Shown here one piece after another: positions 1 through 12,870 of a stretch of 64,000 nt of DNA. The DNA lies in the NCBI RefSeq assembly GCF_040412425.1, contig NC_089783.1:41851625-41915624 (forward strand). Direction: 5' to 3'. The position numbers and the translations under genes are program-made. The notes below the pieces were generated by a model. That model saw only the letters and a list, made by a program, of their open reading frames with translations. It was not told the DNA's origin and ran no database searches. How positions within the stretch are numbered: position 1 is the stretch's first letter; every line of letters starts with the position of its first letter. Origin of the DNA: Macrobrachium rosenbergii. Lineage: Eukaryota > Arthropoda > Malacostraca > Decapoda > Palaemonidae.

Positions 1-258
1 TGACCAAGTCTATTTTCAAGAAATATACTTCAGAAAATGATGCTTCCGTATTTGTCGCCTTTCGTGGGGTATTTTAATCTCTGTGATAAATTAATTTGCT
101 CTTGCTAAGTCGGTACAAAATCCACGTACTTGTCAAATCTCTCTCTTATCTACAGAATGAAACCGAGATCAGATTTCATTTGGAAGAACAGTATTCTCAC
201 GTAATCCTCGTTTAGTTACAGTTTTCATGATTGGTACAGTTTCCAACATCAAAAATAA

Positions 259-541
259 AGTAAGTATATCTTAGTTTAACCAGACCACTGAGCTGATTAA
301 CAGCTCTCCTAGGGCTGGCCCGAAGGATTAGATTTTATTTTTACGTGGCTAAGAACCAATTGGTTACCTAGCAACTGGACCTACAGCTTATTGTGGAATC
401 CGAACCACATTATAGCGAGAAATGAATTTCTATCACCAGAAACATATTCCTCTTGTTCTTCACTAGCCGGTCGGAGATTCGAACTCGCGACCATCAGAGT
501 GGTAGGTGAGTACGGAACCCGCTCAGCCAGCGAGGAACTCC
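259..541 (-). mobile_element. tRNA-derived SINE, near full-length
   Basis: Read on the minus strand, the head at about 470-541 looks like a tRNA gene promoter. The A-box-like TGGCTGAGCGGG is at 518-529 and the B-box GTTCGAATC at 476-484, with the spacing of a pol III type 2 promoter. A ~200 bp body follows that recurs at four other places in the window (10218, 11341, 13437, 62875). The body ends in an AT-rich tail near 259. These traits define tRNA-derived SINEs. No target-site duplication was resolved. Confidence 0.75.
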
Positions 542-599
542 AACATCAAAGTTTAATAAAGTTGAAATGGAGGTATTTGTCATCACGCTGTGGGTAAAT

Positions 600-2057
600 A
601 TCTATGCGATTACACAATTTGACAGAGATAATCCCAGAAATTTGTATATGGATATTCTAAAGAATACAGCATTTGTTTCATGATTGAATTTGATTAACGT
701 TATTATTACTGGAAGTGGGAAAGCAACTCAGAACGGAAAAAGGAATACAGAAGTGATGAATATTCTATATATTAAAAATAGCAAAGAAAGTTATGCAAGG
801 TGAAACATTTAAACTATGACATGAGACTTACGTTAACGTAATAAAAAAAAAAACATTATTAAGTGAATTTCTAAAGTTCCAAAGATTCCGTAATGTGTTC
901 ACAGGTGGAATAGAACCAACCGTTTGGTATAGAACCTAGCAAACCACAACATACCGCCCCACCCCCGCTACTAAATGGCACTGGTTTGGTAGATGGTATG
1001 ATAAAGAAATATCTGACGTGAAAGGTGAACAGAATTGCACACAGGAAATTTGGAGATCAATTTTCTGTCCAACAATTTCATGTGAGGCTCAGCCGCAGAA
1101 GGCTTGCAAGGCTGGAGACACTATACAAACCACAGCAGAATAAAAGAATATTTCTTCTGGAAATATAATACCAAATTCTTGTGGAGCTGAAGAAGAGAAA
1201 GATCGGAATTTGCAGTCAGGAATGGCAGAATTTTAGAACTAGTAGGTTGCATGTAGTTATAAGGACATTTTCGATGAAAATCTCTGGATGGGGTGTAGGC
1301 GATACTCTATGTCTTAGACTTACTAACAGTCATACTTTTGGGTTTTGTTTTGCTTCGGGCACTAATCTTAGCTACGAACCTTTTAGGAGAATCACCAGCC
1401 AAAGGTCTTAGTCAGGAGATGAGATCTGTGCAAATAGATAGCATTGTCTGTATAAGCAATCTGCTGGCTACTGAAGATAACAGCACTTATCATGACAACA
1501 TGATCGGAAAAGTAATGAAGCAAAAGCGCTACCCAGAAATATTCCACAGAATGCAGTTGCACACAGTTAGTATAGTGCCCACCAGCAACAACTCCTCAGC
1601 AGTCATTTAGTTAATATTTCGATGACAATAACACAAAATGCTTCTTCAGTTACCATACGTCATAGTCTGAAAACATGAGCTACAGCGAAGTTAGGACCAA
1701 GCTTATGTCAGATTTAGGGATGTCTGTACATCACTGGAAATTTTTTAAAAAGTACATCTTAAGCACAAAGGACATTGCAAAGACCAAACTGTGATTATTT
1801 GCATCATATACATTCAAACTTCTGCGAATAGACGATCAAAAACTTTAGTTTTGGAGTCATGGAAATTTCTCAGTAACTGGCTGAACACGAGCTAATACCC
1901 ACCCATTAATGGAGTAATCTCACCAATTCTACAATAATGGAAACTATACGGCACTACAGTCTTACACAGTCTTAAGAATTTAAACTGAAAACATTTTTAT
2001 GCGTTATAATTTGATGCGCATCTGTAAGATTCAGTTCATCATCTAGCATTAACTTTT
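600..2057. other. Unclassified AT-rich unique sequence
   Basis: Only short open frames (up to 90 codons) with no recognisable domain. A small GC-richer patch lies near 945-970. No RNA gene, repeat array or transposon terminus was recognised. Confidence 0.5.
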
Positions 2058-2375
2058 TCGATCCCCGTAGGGGTGGTTAGGGTCGTCAGTGCACCTCACA
2101 TGGTACACTGTAGGCATTACTTAAGGGTCTTTGCAGCGTCCCTTCGGCCCCTAGCTGCAACCCTTTTCATTCCCTTTACTGTACTTCCGTTCATAATCTC
2201 TTCCTTCCACCTGACTTTCCACCCTTTCTAACGATTGTTTCAAAGTGCAGCTGCTAGGTTTTCCTTCTGTTACATCTTTCAAGCCTTCTTACCGTCCAAT
2301 TCCCTTTCAGCGCTGAATGACCTCATAGGTCCCAGCGCTTGGCCTTTGGCCTAAATTCTATATTCTGTTCTTCTA
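2058..2375 (+). repeat. ~300-bp dispersed repeat, copy 1 of 6
   Basis: Begins near a CCCCGTAGGGG mini-palindrome. It continues with a GTGCACC/GGTACAC inverted motif and a block on tgcagcgtcccttcggcc, and ends with 'cataggtccca' and a tail of the ctatattctgttc type. The same order of blocks appears at 38588, 39500 (minus), 44270 (minus), 44650 and 54810, so this is an interspersed non-coding family. Class (SINE, LINE 3' end or other) is not determined. I remember similar sequence from decapod genomes but cannot check it here. Confidence 0.7.
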
Positions 2376-2570
2376 TTTTGTTCAGCATCAACAACTTGTG
2401 AGAGAAACCGAAAAAATTAATTATGTAAATTATATTCTCTTCGCGAATCTCATTAACAAACTTTGCTTGCCCAGTAGAGTATTAGTAGAAAGCCGTAGAC
2501 ACGAAGACCGGGAAAGAAGGGTAGGGCTGACAGGCAGGCAGACAGACATACACACAGGCAGATAAACAGA

Positions 2571-2573
<3 letters not shown>

Positions 2574-2637
<64 letters not shown>
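2574..2637. repeat. (GA)n microsatellite
   Basis: Pure GA array of about 64 bp, preceded by a degenerate GACA/GGCA-rich stretch from about 2530. Confidence 0.97.
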
Positions 2638-2640
<3 letters not shown>

Positions 2641-2781
2641 TAAATTCAGATTATCTGTAGAATATTACCTGAGATTATAAACTAGTGAACGGCATTAGTG
2701 TAAATAGAGTGCAGTGGAATAAAAAACGAATTTTTCATTTGTACATTTTGGACTTCTGTCTCATGTTTTAACGTCTTCTGG

Positions 2782-2782
<1 letters not shown>

Positions 2783-2877
<95 letters not shown>

Positions 2878-2909
2878 ATTTAAACAACTCCAATCTTTGC
2901 TCCTTTAAG

Positions 2910-2966
<57 letters not shown>
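2783..2966. repeat. (TA)n and (CT)n microsatellites
   Basis: A pure TA array (2783-2872) and a pure CT array (2913-2966) are separated by 40 bp. Open frames across them (IYIY and RERE repeats) are not genes. Confidence 0.97.
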
Positions 2967-2971
<5 letters not shown>

Positions 2972-3345
2972 AAATGCTCGATATTTCGCAAGCAACGTGC
3001 TTGAAAATGACGATGATTTTATCCGCATTTCTTGGCATTTTAACAACCCAAGACATTTCCTGCTCATGGTGTTTCATTTTGCGTGAATTCCGCTCATCGA
3101 TAACTGTTGAGCTGACGGTGCGGTGGGAGGAAGGCGATTGGGCCATTTGCTTTCATTTGTTGCATGAAGGTCATTTCTGAAGAAGGGCTCCGCAGTGAAT
3201 TTTGATTGCATATGAAAAGTCTTGAAGGACGGTGCAGAATGGGTTCGTAATCTGCAGGTGAACTGATTTATTGATTGACTTAGTCATTGGGATTAAGTGA
3301 TGCTAAACTGTCTGATGATATTTTTTTCGAGAAATTACAGTAAAC

Positions 3346-3585
<240 letters not shown>

Positions 3586-3962
3586 GATCAAAGTGCCTAG
3601 CAAGCACGTAAGAGAAATACACTATGGCTTTCGAGCAACTGTTCATGTGTGTTTGTATTGTTCATTCACCCATTTGCGAGCAGTATATATTGTACATGTA
3701 ACGCCCGGATAAGGTCTTTCATCATGGGTTTCGGCTTTTGCGAGTGAATAAATCACGTTAGTTACGCCAAATGGATTACAAATTCAATAATGCGTGATGC
3801 TAACACGATAGATTGCACAATTGACGAGAGAAATGTAATAAATGTAACAATGATAAATTTATTTCCCTCATAGATTTATCAGTTTTATATAGCTGATATA
3901 ACTTGATTAATTCTTTAACCCGGCCTGCATCAGAGTCGCTTGTTATTCAAGGAATATCGAAA

Positions 3963-3966
<4 letters not shown>

Positions 3967-4054
<88 letters not shown>

Positions 4055-4291
4055 GTCAGATTAGAGATTCCTCCCTGTTAATAACGGGAGGATTTGGAAC
4101 GATCTGATTATGTTCTCGTAATGCGTTATGGCTCTATTGACTATCAGTGAATTATGACCCTAGTTGCCAGTCGACTGCTGTGGGTCGTAACCAGTGATGG
4201 ACAGAGGAACGGAAAAGAAAGCTAACTTTACAGATTTTCATTCGTTCCTGCCATGTCATAATTGAAAAAGGAATAACCCCGAAGAACTCCT

Positions 4292-4364
<73 letters not shown>

Positions 4365-4601
4365 AGATTAGAGATTCCTCCCTGTTAATAACGGGAGATT
4401 TGGAACGATCTGATTATGTTCTCGTAATGCGTTATGGCTCTATTGACTATCAGTGAATTATGACCCTAGTTGCCAGTCGACTGCTGTGGGTCGTAACCAG
4501 TGATGGACAGAGGAACGGAAAAGAAAGCTAACTTTACAGATTTTCATTCGTTCCTGCCATGTCATAATTGAAAAAGGAATAACCCCGAAGAACTCCTATG
4601 C

Positions 4602-4653
<52 letters not shown>
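3967..4653. repeat. Tandem 240-bp duplication with three (CT)n arrays
   Basis: Three CT arrays (3967-4052, 4294-4361, 4602-4653) frame two nearly identical ~240 bp units at 4053-4293 and 4362-4598. The only clear difference I see in the units is a one-base deletion in the GGGAGG run of the second. The whole period is about 309 bp. This is either a recent tandem duplication with breakpoints in the microsatellites or an assembly artefact. Confidence 0.9.
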
Positions 4654-4656
<3 letters not shown>

Positions 4657-5590
4657 GAACAAATTTCTCTGATGCCATATAGAAATTCTCTGATAACAGC
4701 AGATTTTCTTTGACAATTTTCGACTTGAACTTATGGTAACGATTACAAGGTTACGCCTTATATCGGAATATGAGGTCATTATTTTAGATTGACTTATTCA
4801 TATACGTAAAATTAAAAAAATAAGGGAAGTATTCTTCAAGAAAAAGATCCTATTCAATTCTAATTAATGCTTTGCAAAAATGCAGTACTACCACCGAAAA
4901 GGAAACTCATTAAGCAACTAGTATTAGCTTAAACGCTCTAGATGATTGTATGATTAAAACAAGCAGTATATACCTTGTAATCAGACCATCCAAATGATGT
5001 TTGCAGTGCAGATAAATGGTAAACAGAACAGGCTTTTGATGACTGCCCTTATCTAGGAAACATTTGATGGATGGAAGCCATTGCAGGAAAAGGGCGAGGG
5101 GAAACGATCATTAACCCCTCAGATGAGACCCTCAGATGGGACCCTCAGATGGGACCCTCGATTGGAGCAGGGCCATCCCATTGTCGAGCCTCTAAAAGGA
5201 CCTCCGTTTCCGGGACGGGAAAAAGGAACCGCGTTTCCTTTTGGACCACATTGATGCCTTGTCTCTTGAATTCTCCCTGATAAATTACTCTCCGGCATTC
5301 AGATGCCGCCTGGCTCTGCTGGGAAATAGAGGAGGGAGAACATGAATACATGAGTGTATACACATGAATATGCAAAGACTGAATATTTATATACATGCTG
5401 AACTCGGCTCAGGTTTGTTGGGTTTGGCGGTTTGCGTCTTCCCCACCACCCACCAGTCAACCCACCTGTATGCAGGTATAATCGTTTCCTGGGGTCAAGT
5501 ACAGGGGAATGGACAGGAAACTCATCCCTAAAGACTTGGTCAGAAACCGAAAGCTGTACCATTCTGGCGCCATTCCTTCCAAAGGGAAAA

Positions 5591-5848
<258 letters not shown>

Positions 5849-5849
5849 T

Positions 5850-6514
5850 TATATATGAAATCAATCACGAATATATCTGTTTTTTTATCAGTGTTTTTAC
5901 TAGATTTAACAATTTGCAAAAATTGGCGAAGGACTGTTTAGAACAGATTGACACCATTAAGATAAAAACACGATTTAAGCGCAGGAACAAAAGTTGTTTT
6001 TATTCGTAAGGGGGACCATTATAATAATGGGCATAAGAAATCATTTTCTTTAACAACTTTTTTTTGTTTTGTTTTATTTCTCTTTAAATGTGAAAAGAAG
6101 AAAATCACCTGTGGCTAGTTCAGCCAGTACAATATGCTGTTTATGTCAGCGTTGAAACCATGGCCCTTGCTTTTCATGTCTCTCTTAGCCTGTATAACTC
6201 CATGAAGAAAATTTAAAAGAAATTTTACCTTTTTCTCCTTTAGAAGTGTAAATATTTTTTCTTTTCTCGTTCTTTTCCTTCGGCTTCACCCTGTTGTGAA
6301 AGTTCTTGATTGCAAAGGTATAGTGGAGGGGCTATTTAGGCGATTTTTAATTATCATTTCTACAGAAAAATCTAGTCATTACAATTAGATTCTGGGTTTC
6401 CAGAAATCGTCTGCTAAATTCAAGAACTAGAAGGACTACTGAACAACCTTACTCAGATATAGCTACACACCGTTTTTTTCAATTCACAATGCCAAGGCTT
6501 AGGTAGTTTTCACT
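5850..6514. other. Unclassified AT-rich unique sequence
   Basis: T-rich sequence with short homopolymers. No gene, RNA or repeat terminus was recognised. Confidence 0.5.
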
Positions 6515-7280
6515 AGTAGGAGATAACAGAAATTAGGTTGAAAATCACTAATAGGAAAACAGAAATTAGGTTGAAAATCACTAATAGGAAAACAGAAATT
6601 AGGTTGAAAATCACTAATAGGAAAACAGAAATTAGGTTGAAAATCACTAATAGGAAAACACAGAAATTAGGTTGAAAATCACTAATAGGAATACACAGAA
6701 ATTAGGTTGAAAATCAATAATAGCAAACACAGAAATTAGGTTGAAAATGACTAATATGAAAACACACAAATTAGGTTGAAAATCACTAATAGGAAAACGC
6801 AGAATTTAGGCTGAAAATCACTAATAGGAAAACGCAGAATTTAGGCTGAAAATCACTAATAGGAAAACGCACAAAATAGGTTGTCACCAATAGGAAAACT
6901 TAGAATTTAGGTTGAAAATCACTGATATGAAAACACACAAATTAGGTTGAAAATCACTAATAGGAAAACAAGAATTAGGTTGAAAATCACTAATAGCAAA
7001 TACAGAAATTAGGTTGAAAATCACTAACAGGAAAACGCAAGAATTAGGTTGAGAAATCACTAATAACAAATACAGAAATTAGGTTCAAAATCACTAACAG
7101 GAAAACACAAGAATTAGGTTGAAAATCACTAACAGTAAATACAGAAATTAGGTTTAAAATCACTAATAGGAAAACACAAGAATTAGGTTGAAAATCACTG
7201 ATAGCAAATACAGAAATTAGGAAAACACAGAAATCATGTTGACCATCACTAATAGGAAAACAGAAATTAGACTGAAAAAA
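6515..7280. repeat. Minisatellite, ~33-bp unit
   Basis: About 22 tandem copies of a 31-36 bp unit of the type AGGTTGAAAATCACTAATAG + GAAAACAGAAATT. Units vary by substitutions (aatag/aacag, gaaaac/caaatac) and small indels, and divergence increases toward the right. No coding potential: the 61-codon minus frame inside it is a translation of the unit. Confidence 0.95.
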
Positions 7281-8225
7281 GAGGGACTAGTCCTCTTACA
7301 GCACTTGATGAATGTGCAAATACTCCTCAATCTAGATTTATGTGTACTTTCGACAACCACTGATTTTTGCTTGCTCTGATGTTAATAGATATCTTGTTAT
7401 ATTTACCAAATAATGAGAGCAACTTGAGTTCAAAACTTCAACAACCAACCCTCCGGTTATTATCTGTTTAATTGTTCCTTAAGTTACGGTCTCTTAAACA
7501 CAATATTACCATCAGTTACGACTAAATTGCTTTTTTTTTTTTTTTACTCTCCGAAGCTGGCCTTAGAAAACTTCAACAGACATTTCTGCTGGTCTAAGTA
7601 ACGGCGACTGTAGATATACACCAGATCTCTTTACACAGATGTTAAATTTTTCACTGCGGCAACCGTCACACTTTGGCACCGTGGACAAAAATCAAATATA
7701 TCGTTTATAAAATGTACACAATTCTTGTAAGAACTACCATATAATTCAGTTTGTTCCGTTCTTTAGTTTTCACAAGAAAAGTTAGATAATTTAGAATAAT
7801 ATTCTCCTTGTCCTCCTTTCCAAGAAAACTTCTCTCCAGTTGAAGTACACTGGGAGAGAGGTGTAGACAAACTTTCGGGAAGAATTTACATATTGAATCT
7901 AGAAGAGTTTTTCTGACGTTTTTGATGGGCGGACGGCTTCAATTATGAATACGTGTGCAGTGATATGAATAATTAAAAAAAGATGTGTTAGACGTTTCTT
8001 AATTTGTGTCTTCATTAAGTTTGTTCTTTTCTCTTGCTTTTCTAGTTTATTCTATGTTCTTTTTGCTTCCATTCCTTGTTCATTCTGTCATAGTGCTATC
8101 ATCCACCTATAACCCTCTCGCTGGGGTAGCCAGCGTATAGTGCAGTAGTTCTAAGCATTACCGTTTATTACCTCCGAGGCAGCAATTGTAACTGGACGGG
8201 CTTGCCCATACACAAACACACATAT
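7281..8225. other. Unclassified unique sequence
   Basis: AT-rich, no ORF over 60 codons, nothing recognised. Confidence 0.5.
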
Positions 8226-8227
8226 AT

Positions 8228-8299
<72 letters not shown>

Positions 8300-8464
8300 A
8301 TATATATGTTTTATGAATGTATATATATATATTATATTATATTATATTTCCTTGCTATACGTAGTAATTTGTAAACTTAAAATAATTTCAAATTTCTTTT
8401 CTTAGCAATTACATTGTAAGCAAGCTCTTAGATAGTCTTTATATATTAATAACATTCATAACTT

Positions 8465-8536
<72 letters not shown>
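8226..8536. repeat. (TA)n and (CT)n microsatellites
   Basis: TA array and degenerate TA/TATTA sequence at 8228-8348, then a pure CT array at 8469-8536. Confidence 0.95.
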
Positions 8537-8540
<4 letters not shown>

Positions 8541-8975
8541 ATTTTTTGTTTCTCAAAAATCCATAACCTCACAACCAATAACGATAATGGTGGCACAGCC
8601 TCCAGTCATTCATGTGACCAGAGTGTTTTGCTTGTTCATCGCCTTTTTATTTTACGTAACTTCCACTCATCAATATCTATTTGGCTGATGGTACGCAGGG
8701 AGGAATTGGAGTTGGGGTGGGGGGTGAGAATTTTCTTATAATATTTTGTGAAAAAAAGGTCACAGTAGAAAGCAGGAATCGAAGAAGATTGCTTGTGATA
8801 AATCCTGCATGCGGGTTGGTCGACTGGTTGGATTTCTCCTTGAATTCTGATAAGGCAAAAATATTTCGCGATTTTGCTGCAGTTAAATCCAAATTTACGA
8901 TGGTCCATGTAGTGTTTTTGTGTGTAGTTTATGATTTTTGCGTTTACGGTTACATACATTATATATATACACACA

Positions 8976-8977
<2 letters not shown>

Positions 8978-9027
<50 letters not shown>

Positions 9028-9110
9028 CTATATTATATTATATGTATATAAGTAAATGTATATTTAAATATATAGTTATATATATATTATATGTATATAA
9101 TATAAATGTA

Positions 9111-9197
<87 letters not shown>

Positions 9198-9235
9198 ATA
9201 GTATATATATTTATGTATATGTATATAATGTGTTA
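8978..9235. repeat. (TA)n microsatellites, two blocks
   Basis: TA arrays at 8979-9020 and 9117-9195, joined by imperfect TA/TATTA/TGTATA sequence. Confidence 0.95.
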
Positions 9236-9239
9236 GTTT

Positions 9240-9960
9240 TTGTGTTCAGATAGAGAGCGTTATGAATATGAATAAAAATTCCTGTACGATAATCTTTTTA
9301 CCACATTTACATGTTTCATAATAAGGAGCTTTTCAGAGGATTTGGAACAGAATAAAATTCGAGAATGGCAGAAAGGGGATTATGCAAAGGGAATCCTCAA
9401 ATAACTCTTCTTAATGGAATTAAAGTAAGGGTGCTATATGCAAATCACGCAAAATTTGTAATCGCAGTAAAAGTACACTTTTTAGTTTGTATATGTTGAG
9501 CACTCTACACTGAAAGGACAGGAAAATAAAGGTGCAGTGTAGGTGTTGTAAAAAGATTATCCTTGATGTAAAAGTTAAATTAGATTTTTTTGAGGGCTTC
9601 TTCGCCAAAAGAGAATGTCAGAGTATACATTAGCACAGTGTGCATTAATTCAAAGCTTTGAAATGAAGTAGGGGATCTAGAAAGGCCTTAGCTTGGAGGA
9701 TGGAAGTTGTGCTAGAAATGGGAATGGCTTTCTTATCCAAGAATCAAGAGAGTGCGTGGAAATAAAAGGCGAATTTTTTCAGGTAGTGTAAGATCTTTTT
9801 AACGGATGAATTATATGGATTTTATATTGTAGGATTGTTTTACACTGGAGTTGATTCAGAGGCGTGAGGTTGAATGTAACGTTGAATTACAATGTCGATA
9901 TTTTTGTTTACCGAAACTACGCCCTCCAAGAGTAAATGGCGTATTCTGAAGAAGTATATG
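9240..9960. other. Unclassified unique sequence
   Basis: No domain, RNA gene or repeat was recognised between the TA and GA arrays. Confidence 0.5.
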
Positions 9961-9965
9961 TAAGT

Positions 9966-9967
<2 letters not shown>

Positions 9968-10026
<59 letters not shown>
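9968..10026. repeat. (GA)n microsatellite
   Basis: Pure GA array of about 58 bp. Confidence 0.97.
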
Positions 10027-10030
<4 letters not shown>

Positions 10031-10217
10031 CTTTGTTAGAGCTAACCAACTATGAAAGAAATGAAACGGACTTCGTGTATCGACTAATATTCTTAGGCTT
10101 CTCTGGCACAAATATTCCCATTGCTGGTAAATCAAGACTGAAGCGTCTGCCCACAAGCTTGGTAGGCCTGTGAGTCGATACAGTATTGAGATTAATTTTT
10201 CCAATATTCGATATATA

Positions 10218-10268
10218 AGCCAGCCCTGTGAGAGCTGATAGTCAGTTCAGTGGCCTGGTTAAACTATT

Positions 10269-10332
<64 letters not shown>
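10218..10332 (+). mobile_element. SINE 3' fragment with (TAA)n tail
   Basis: Carries the 3' portion of the same SINE as at 259-541 (gccagccctgtgagagctga, then tggcctggttaaact), followed directly by a (TAA)n tail at 10269-10332. A simple-repeat tail directly after the SINE body is the classic 3' end. The tRNA head is missing, so this is a 5'-truncated copy on the plus strand. Confidence 0.75.
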
Positions 10333-10333
<1 letters not shown>

Positions 10334-10585
10334 TGAAAACTTTGTAAACATTTATCAGCTAAACTGTGAAAGTACATAAGGTAAACGCAACATCCCTTTT
10401 CTTGTATATACGAAAAAAAATTCTTTCGTCACTTGCAAGACATAGGCTTTTCTCACCCTCTCGCATACTCATTCGTGCGTAACTGGCATTTGCCTTCATG
10501 TAAAACCTACAATACGAAACTTTCCAACGACTGTCTCGTCCTTGTTTACGGCTCAGTCCACCTTGACGAGCGTGGGTCTGCTTGT

Positions 10586-10589
<4 letters not shown>

Positions 10590-10644
<55 letters not shown>
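10590..10644. repeat. (CT)n microsatellite
   Basis: Pure CT array. The overlapping SLSLSL/RERERE frames are artefacts. Confidence 0.97.
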
Positions 10645-10649
<5 letters not shown>

Positions 10650-11128
10650 CCGTATTCCCCACTGGCTCAAGATATTCTTCAGAATTCCACACTCGGGGAG
10701 AGAGAAGGAAAAGTAAGCCCAAGGGATAAATTCCATCCAAACACACTGGTGGGGGAAAGACAGCGTTCATTCAGGGCGTCGAAGGAGTTGGACACCACGT
10801 ATAAACCTACAATAAAAACAACCTTACAGGCACAGGAAATATACAAGAAACTTTTTCCCTTTTTAACCAAAAGCTGGAACAGCCTAAGAATAGTTGCCAG
10901 ATGCCAACCCCGCTTTTTTGTCAAACGGTTTCTTTATGTCATTTCACATATTTTTTTTAGAAGAGCTGACATTCCACGGAAGAAGCATTTGCCTGAGTAC
11001 TTGAAGTCAGCAATCATTTGTTGCTTTTTCCGTGTATTTGCAGTTTTGTTTTCATACACCAAAGGTAATAATTAATTGTTCTCCTTTCATAATTTTTCAT
11101 CTACTGCTTGTTTTCGCTAAGAGAAATT

Positions 11129-11252
<124 letters not shown>

Positions 11253-11340
11253 GAAATAAACACATGGACTGTCACTGAAAGACCAAGGGTTCGGTCCCGT
11301 GAGTCAAAAATTTTATATACGTACAGTATGTGGATATATA

Positions 11341-11546
11341 AAAGTATATCTTAGTTTAACCAGATCACTGAGCTGATTAAGAGCTCTCCTAGGGCTGGCC
11401 CGAAGGATTAGATTTATTTTACGTGACTAAGAACCAACTGGTTGCCTAGCAACGGGACCTACAGCTTATTGTGGGATACAAACCACATTATGACGAGAAA
11501 TGAATTTCTATCACCAGAAATAAATTCCTCTAATTTTTCATTGGCC

Positions 11547-11549
<3 letters not shown>
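11341..11549 (-). mobile_element. SINE copy truncated at a (TA)n array
   Basis: Same body as the SINE at 259-541 in the same orientation, with about 90% identity by eye. It is cut off where the tRNA-like head should start: 'ttggccgg' runs directly into a (TA)n array (11549-11626). The pol III A and B boxes are therefore absent. Confidence 0.75.
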
Positions 11550-11627
<78 letters not shown>

Positions 11628-11755
11628 GTATGTAAGTGTGTGTGTATGTATGTATGTAGGTATGTATAGATATTTCATGTCGTAAATACTCTTCCGCATC
11701 ATTGCACTTTTCATTTCCTGTTTAAACTGTGAAAGAATATTTGGATATTGCGCTC

Positions 11756-11814
<59 letters not shown>
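11549..11814. repeat. (TA)n and (GA)n microsatellites
   Basis: TA array 11549-11626 grading into TGTA-type repeats, then a GA array 11758-11814. Confidence 0.95.
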
Positions 11815-11818
<4 letters not shown>

Positions 11819-12145
11819 AGAATTGGTTATAAAAATTCAAACAAACCCGAATTTCTGTTTCTCGGTGAAGGCAAAGCATGCGTGAACTAATCCCCTTGTC
11901 CTCTTCCATTCGTGAGCATTTGCGAACGAACGTTTCGTTTTGCAGCATTCGGAACAATCTGCCAATTCAGACGGGAATAATGCTCTGTCTGTAAAATGTA
12001 ATTAATAGACATTGGAAAATTCATTTCTCTTTCATAGCTTTGATTTATTATAAATATAGTTTGATTGACGGGATTTGGAATCCATCGGCCATGGAATGTA
12101 ATCACTAAAACCTGAATTACAGAATTATTTTTCCTCCCCCCCATG

Positions 12146-12217
<72 letters not shown>
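12146..12217. repeat. (CT)n microsatellite
   Basis: CT array with one interruption near 12160. Confidence 0.97.
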
Positions 12218-12219
<2 letters not shown>

Positions 12220-12325
12220 GAAATGAAGGTTGGCCATATCCAAAATATATTTGATATGTTAGTGAGCATTAACGAGAATTTTCTTTATTATTTCTTGGCT
12301 CCAGAGATTTTATGACCACAGAGGT

Positions 12326-12342
12326 AATGATGCCCATCTTAG

Positions 12343-12410
<68 letters not shown>

Positions 12411-12442
12411 GTATATGTGTATATATATATACATATATTTAA

Positions 12443-12535
<93 letters not shown>

Positions 12536-12600
12536 TAGATAAATAGGCAGATAGAATGATACAGACAGAGACATAGAGATAAGTTTGATGCCCACCTTAG

Positions 12601-12663
<63 letters not shown>

Positions 12664-12710
12664 TAAGCAGATAGATTGAGAGAGACAGAGACATAGAGAT
12701 AGGTTTATCT
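12326..12710. repeat. Tandem duplication containing (TA)n arrays
   Basis: Two units of the form 'gatgcccayctTAGTCATA-(TA)n-...agacagagacatagagata' follow each other. TA arrays lie at 12344-12405, 12449-12532 and 12602-12660. The flanking unique words recur in the same order, so the TA array was duplicated with its flanks. Confidence 0.85.
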
Positions 12711-12727
12711 GTGGGGATCACTATATT

Positions 12728-12870
12728 GTGATCGAAAATAATGAGTAAAAAAGCCACAATAGTGTAATTGATAAACTGTATTTTTCCTTTTTTGTATCTT
12801 GAAAAATACAGTTTATCAATTACATTATTGTGGCTTTCTCACTCATTATAGAGATAAGTATCCGATCACG
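12728..12870. repeat. Long hairpin (49-nt stem, 14-nt loop)
   Basis: Arms 12738-12786 and 12801-12849 are inverted complements at 46 of 49 positions around a 14-nt loop. Outside an internal asymmetry a further GTGATCG/CGATCAC pair extends the stem. The size and structure fit a small foldback MITE or a hairpin RNA precursor. No target duplication was recognised. Confidence 0.85.

Noticed and set aside
470..541. A functional tRNA gene suggested by A and B boxes
   Set aside because: No cloverleaf with an intact acceptor stem and anticodon arm could be drawn, and the SINE body follows directly; it is a tRNA-derived head.
6515..7280. CRISPR-like appearance of regularly spaced repeats
   Set aside because: Units are head-to-tail without unique spacers, in a eukaryotic sequence; it is a minisatellite.
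10542..11075. 177-codon plus frame with SLSLSL repeat, and the RERERE frames at other (CT)n/(GA)n arrays
   Set aside because: The open length comes from the (CT)n array; flanking residues show no domain.
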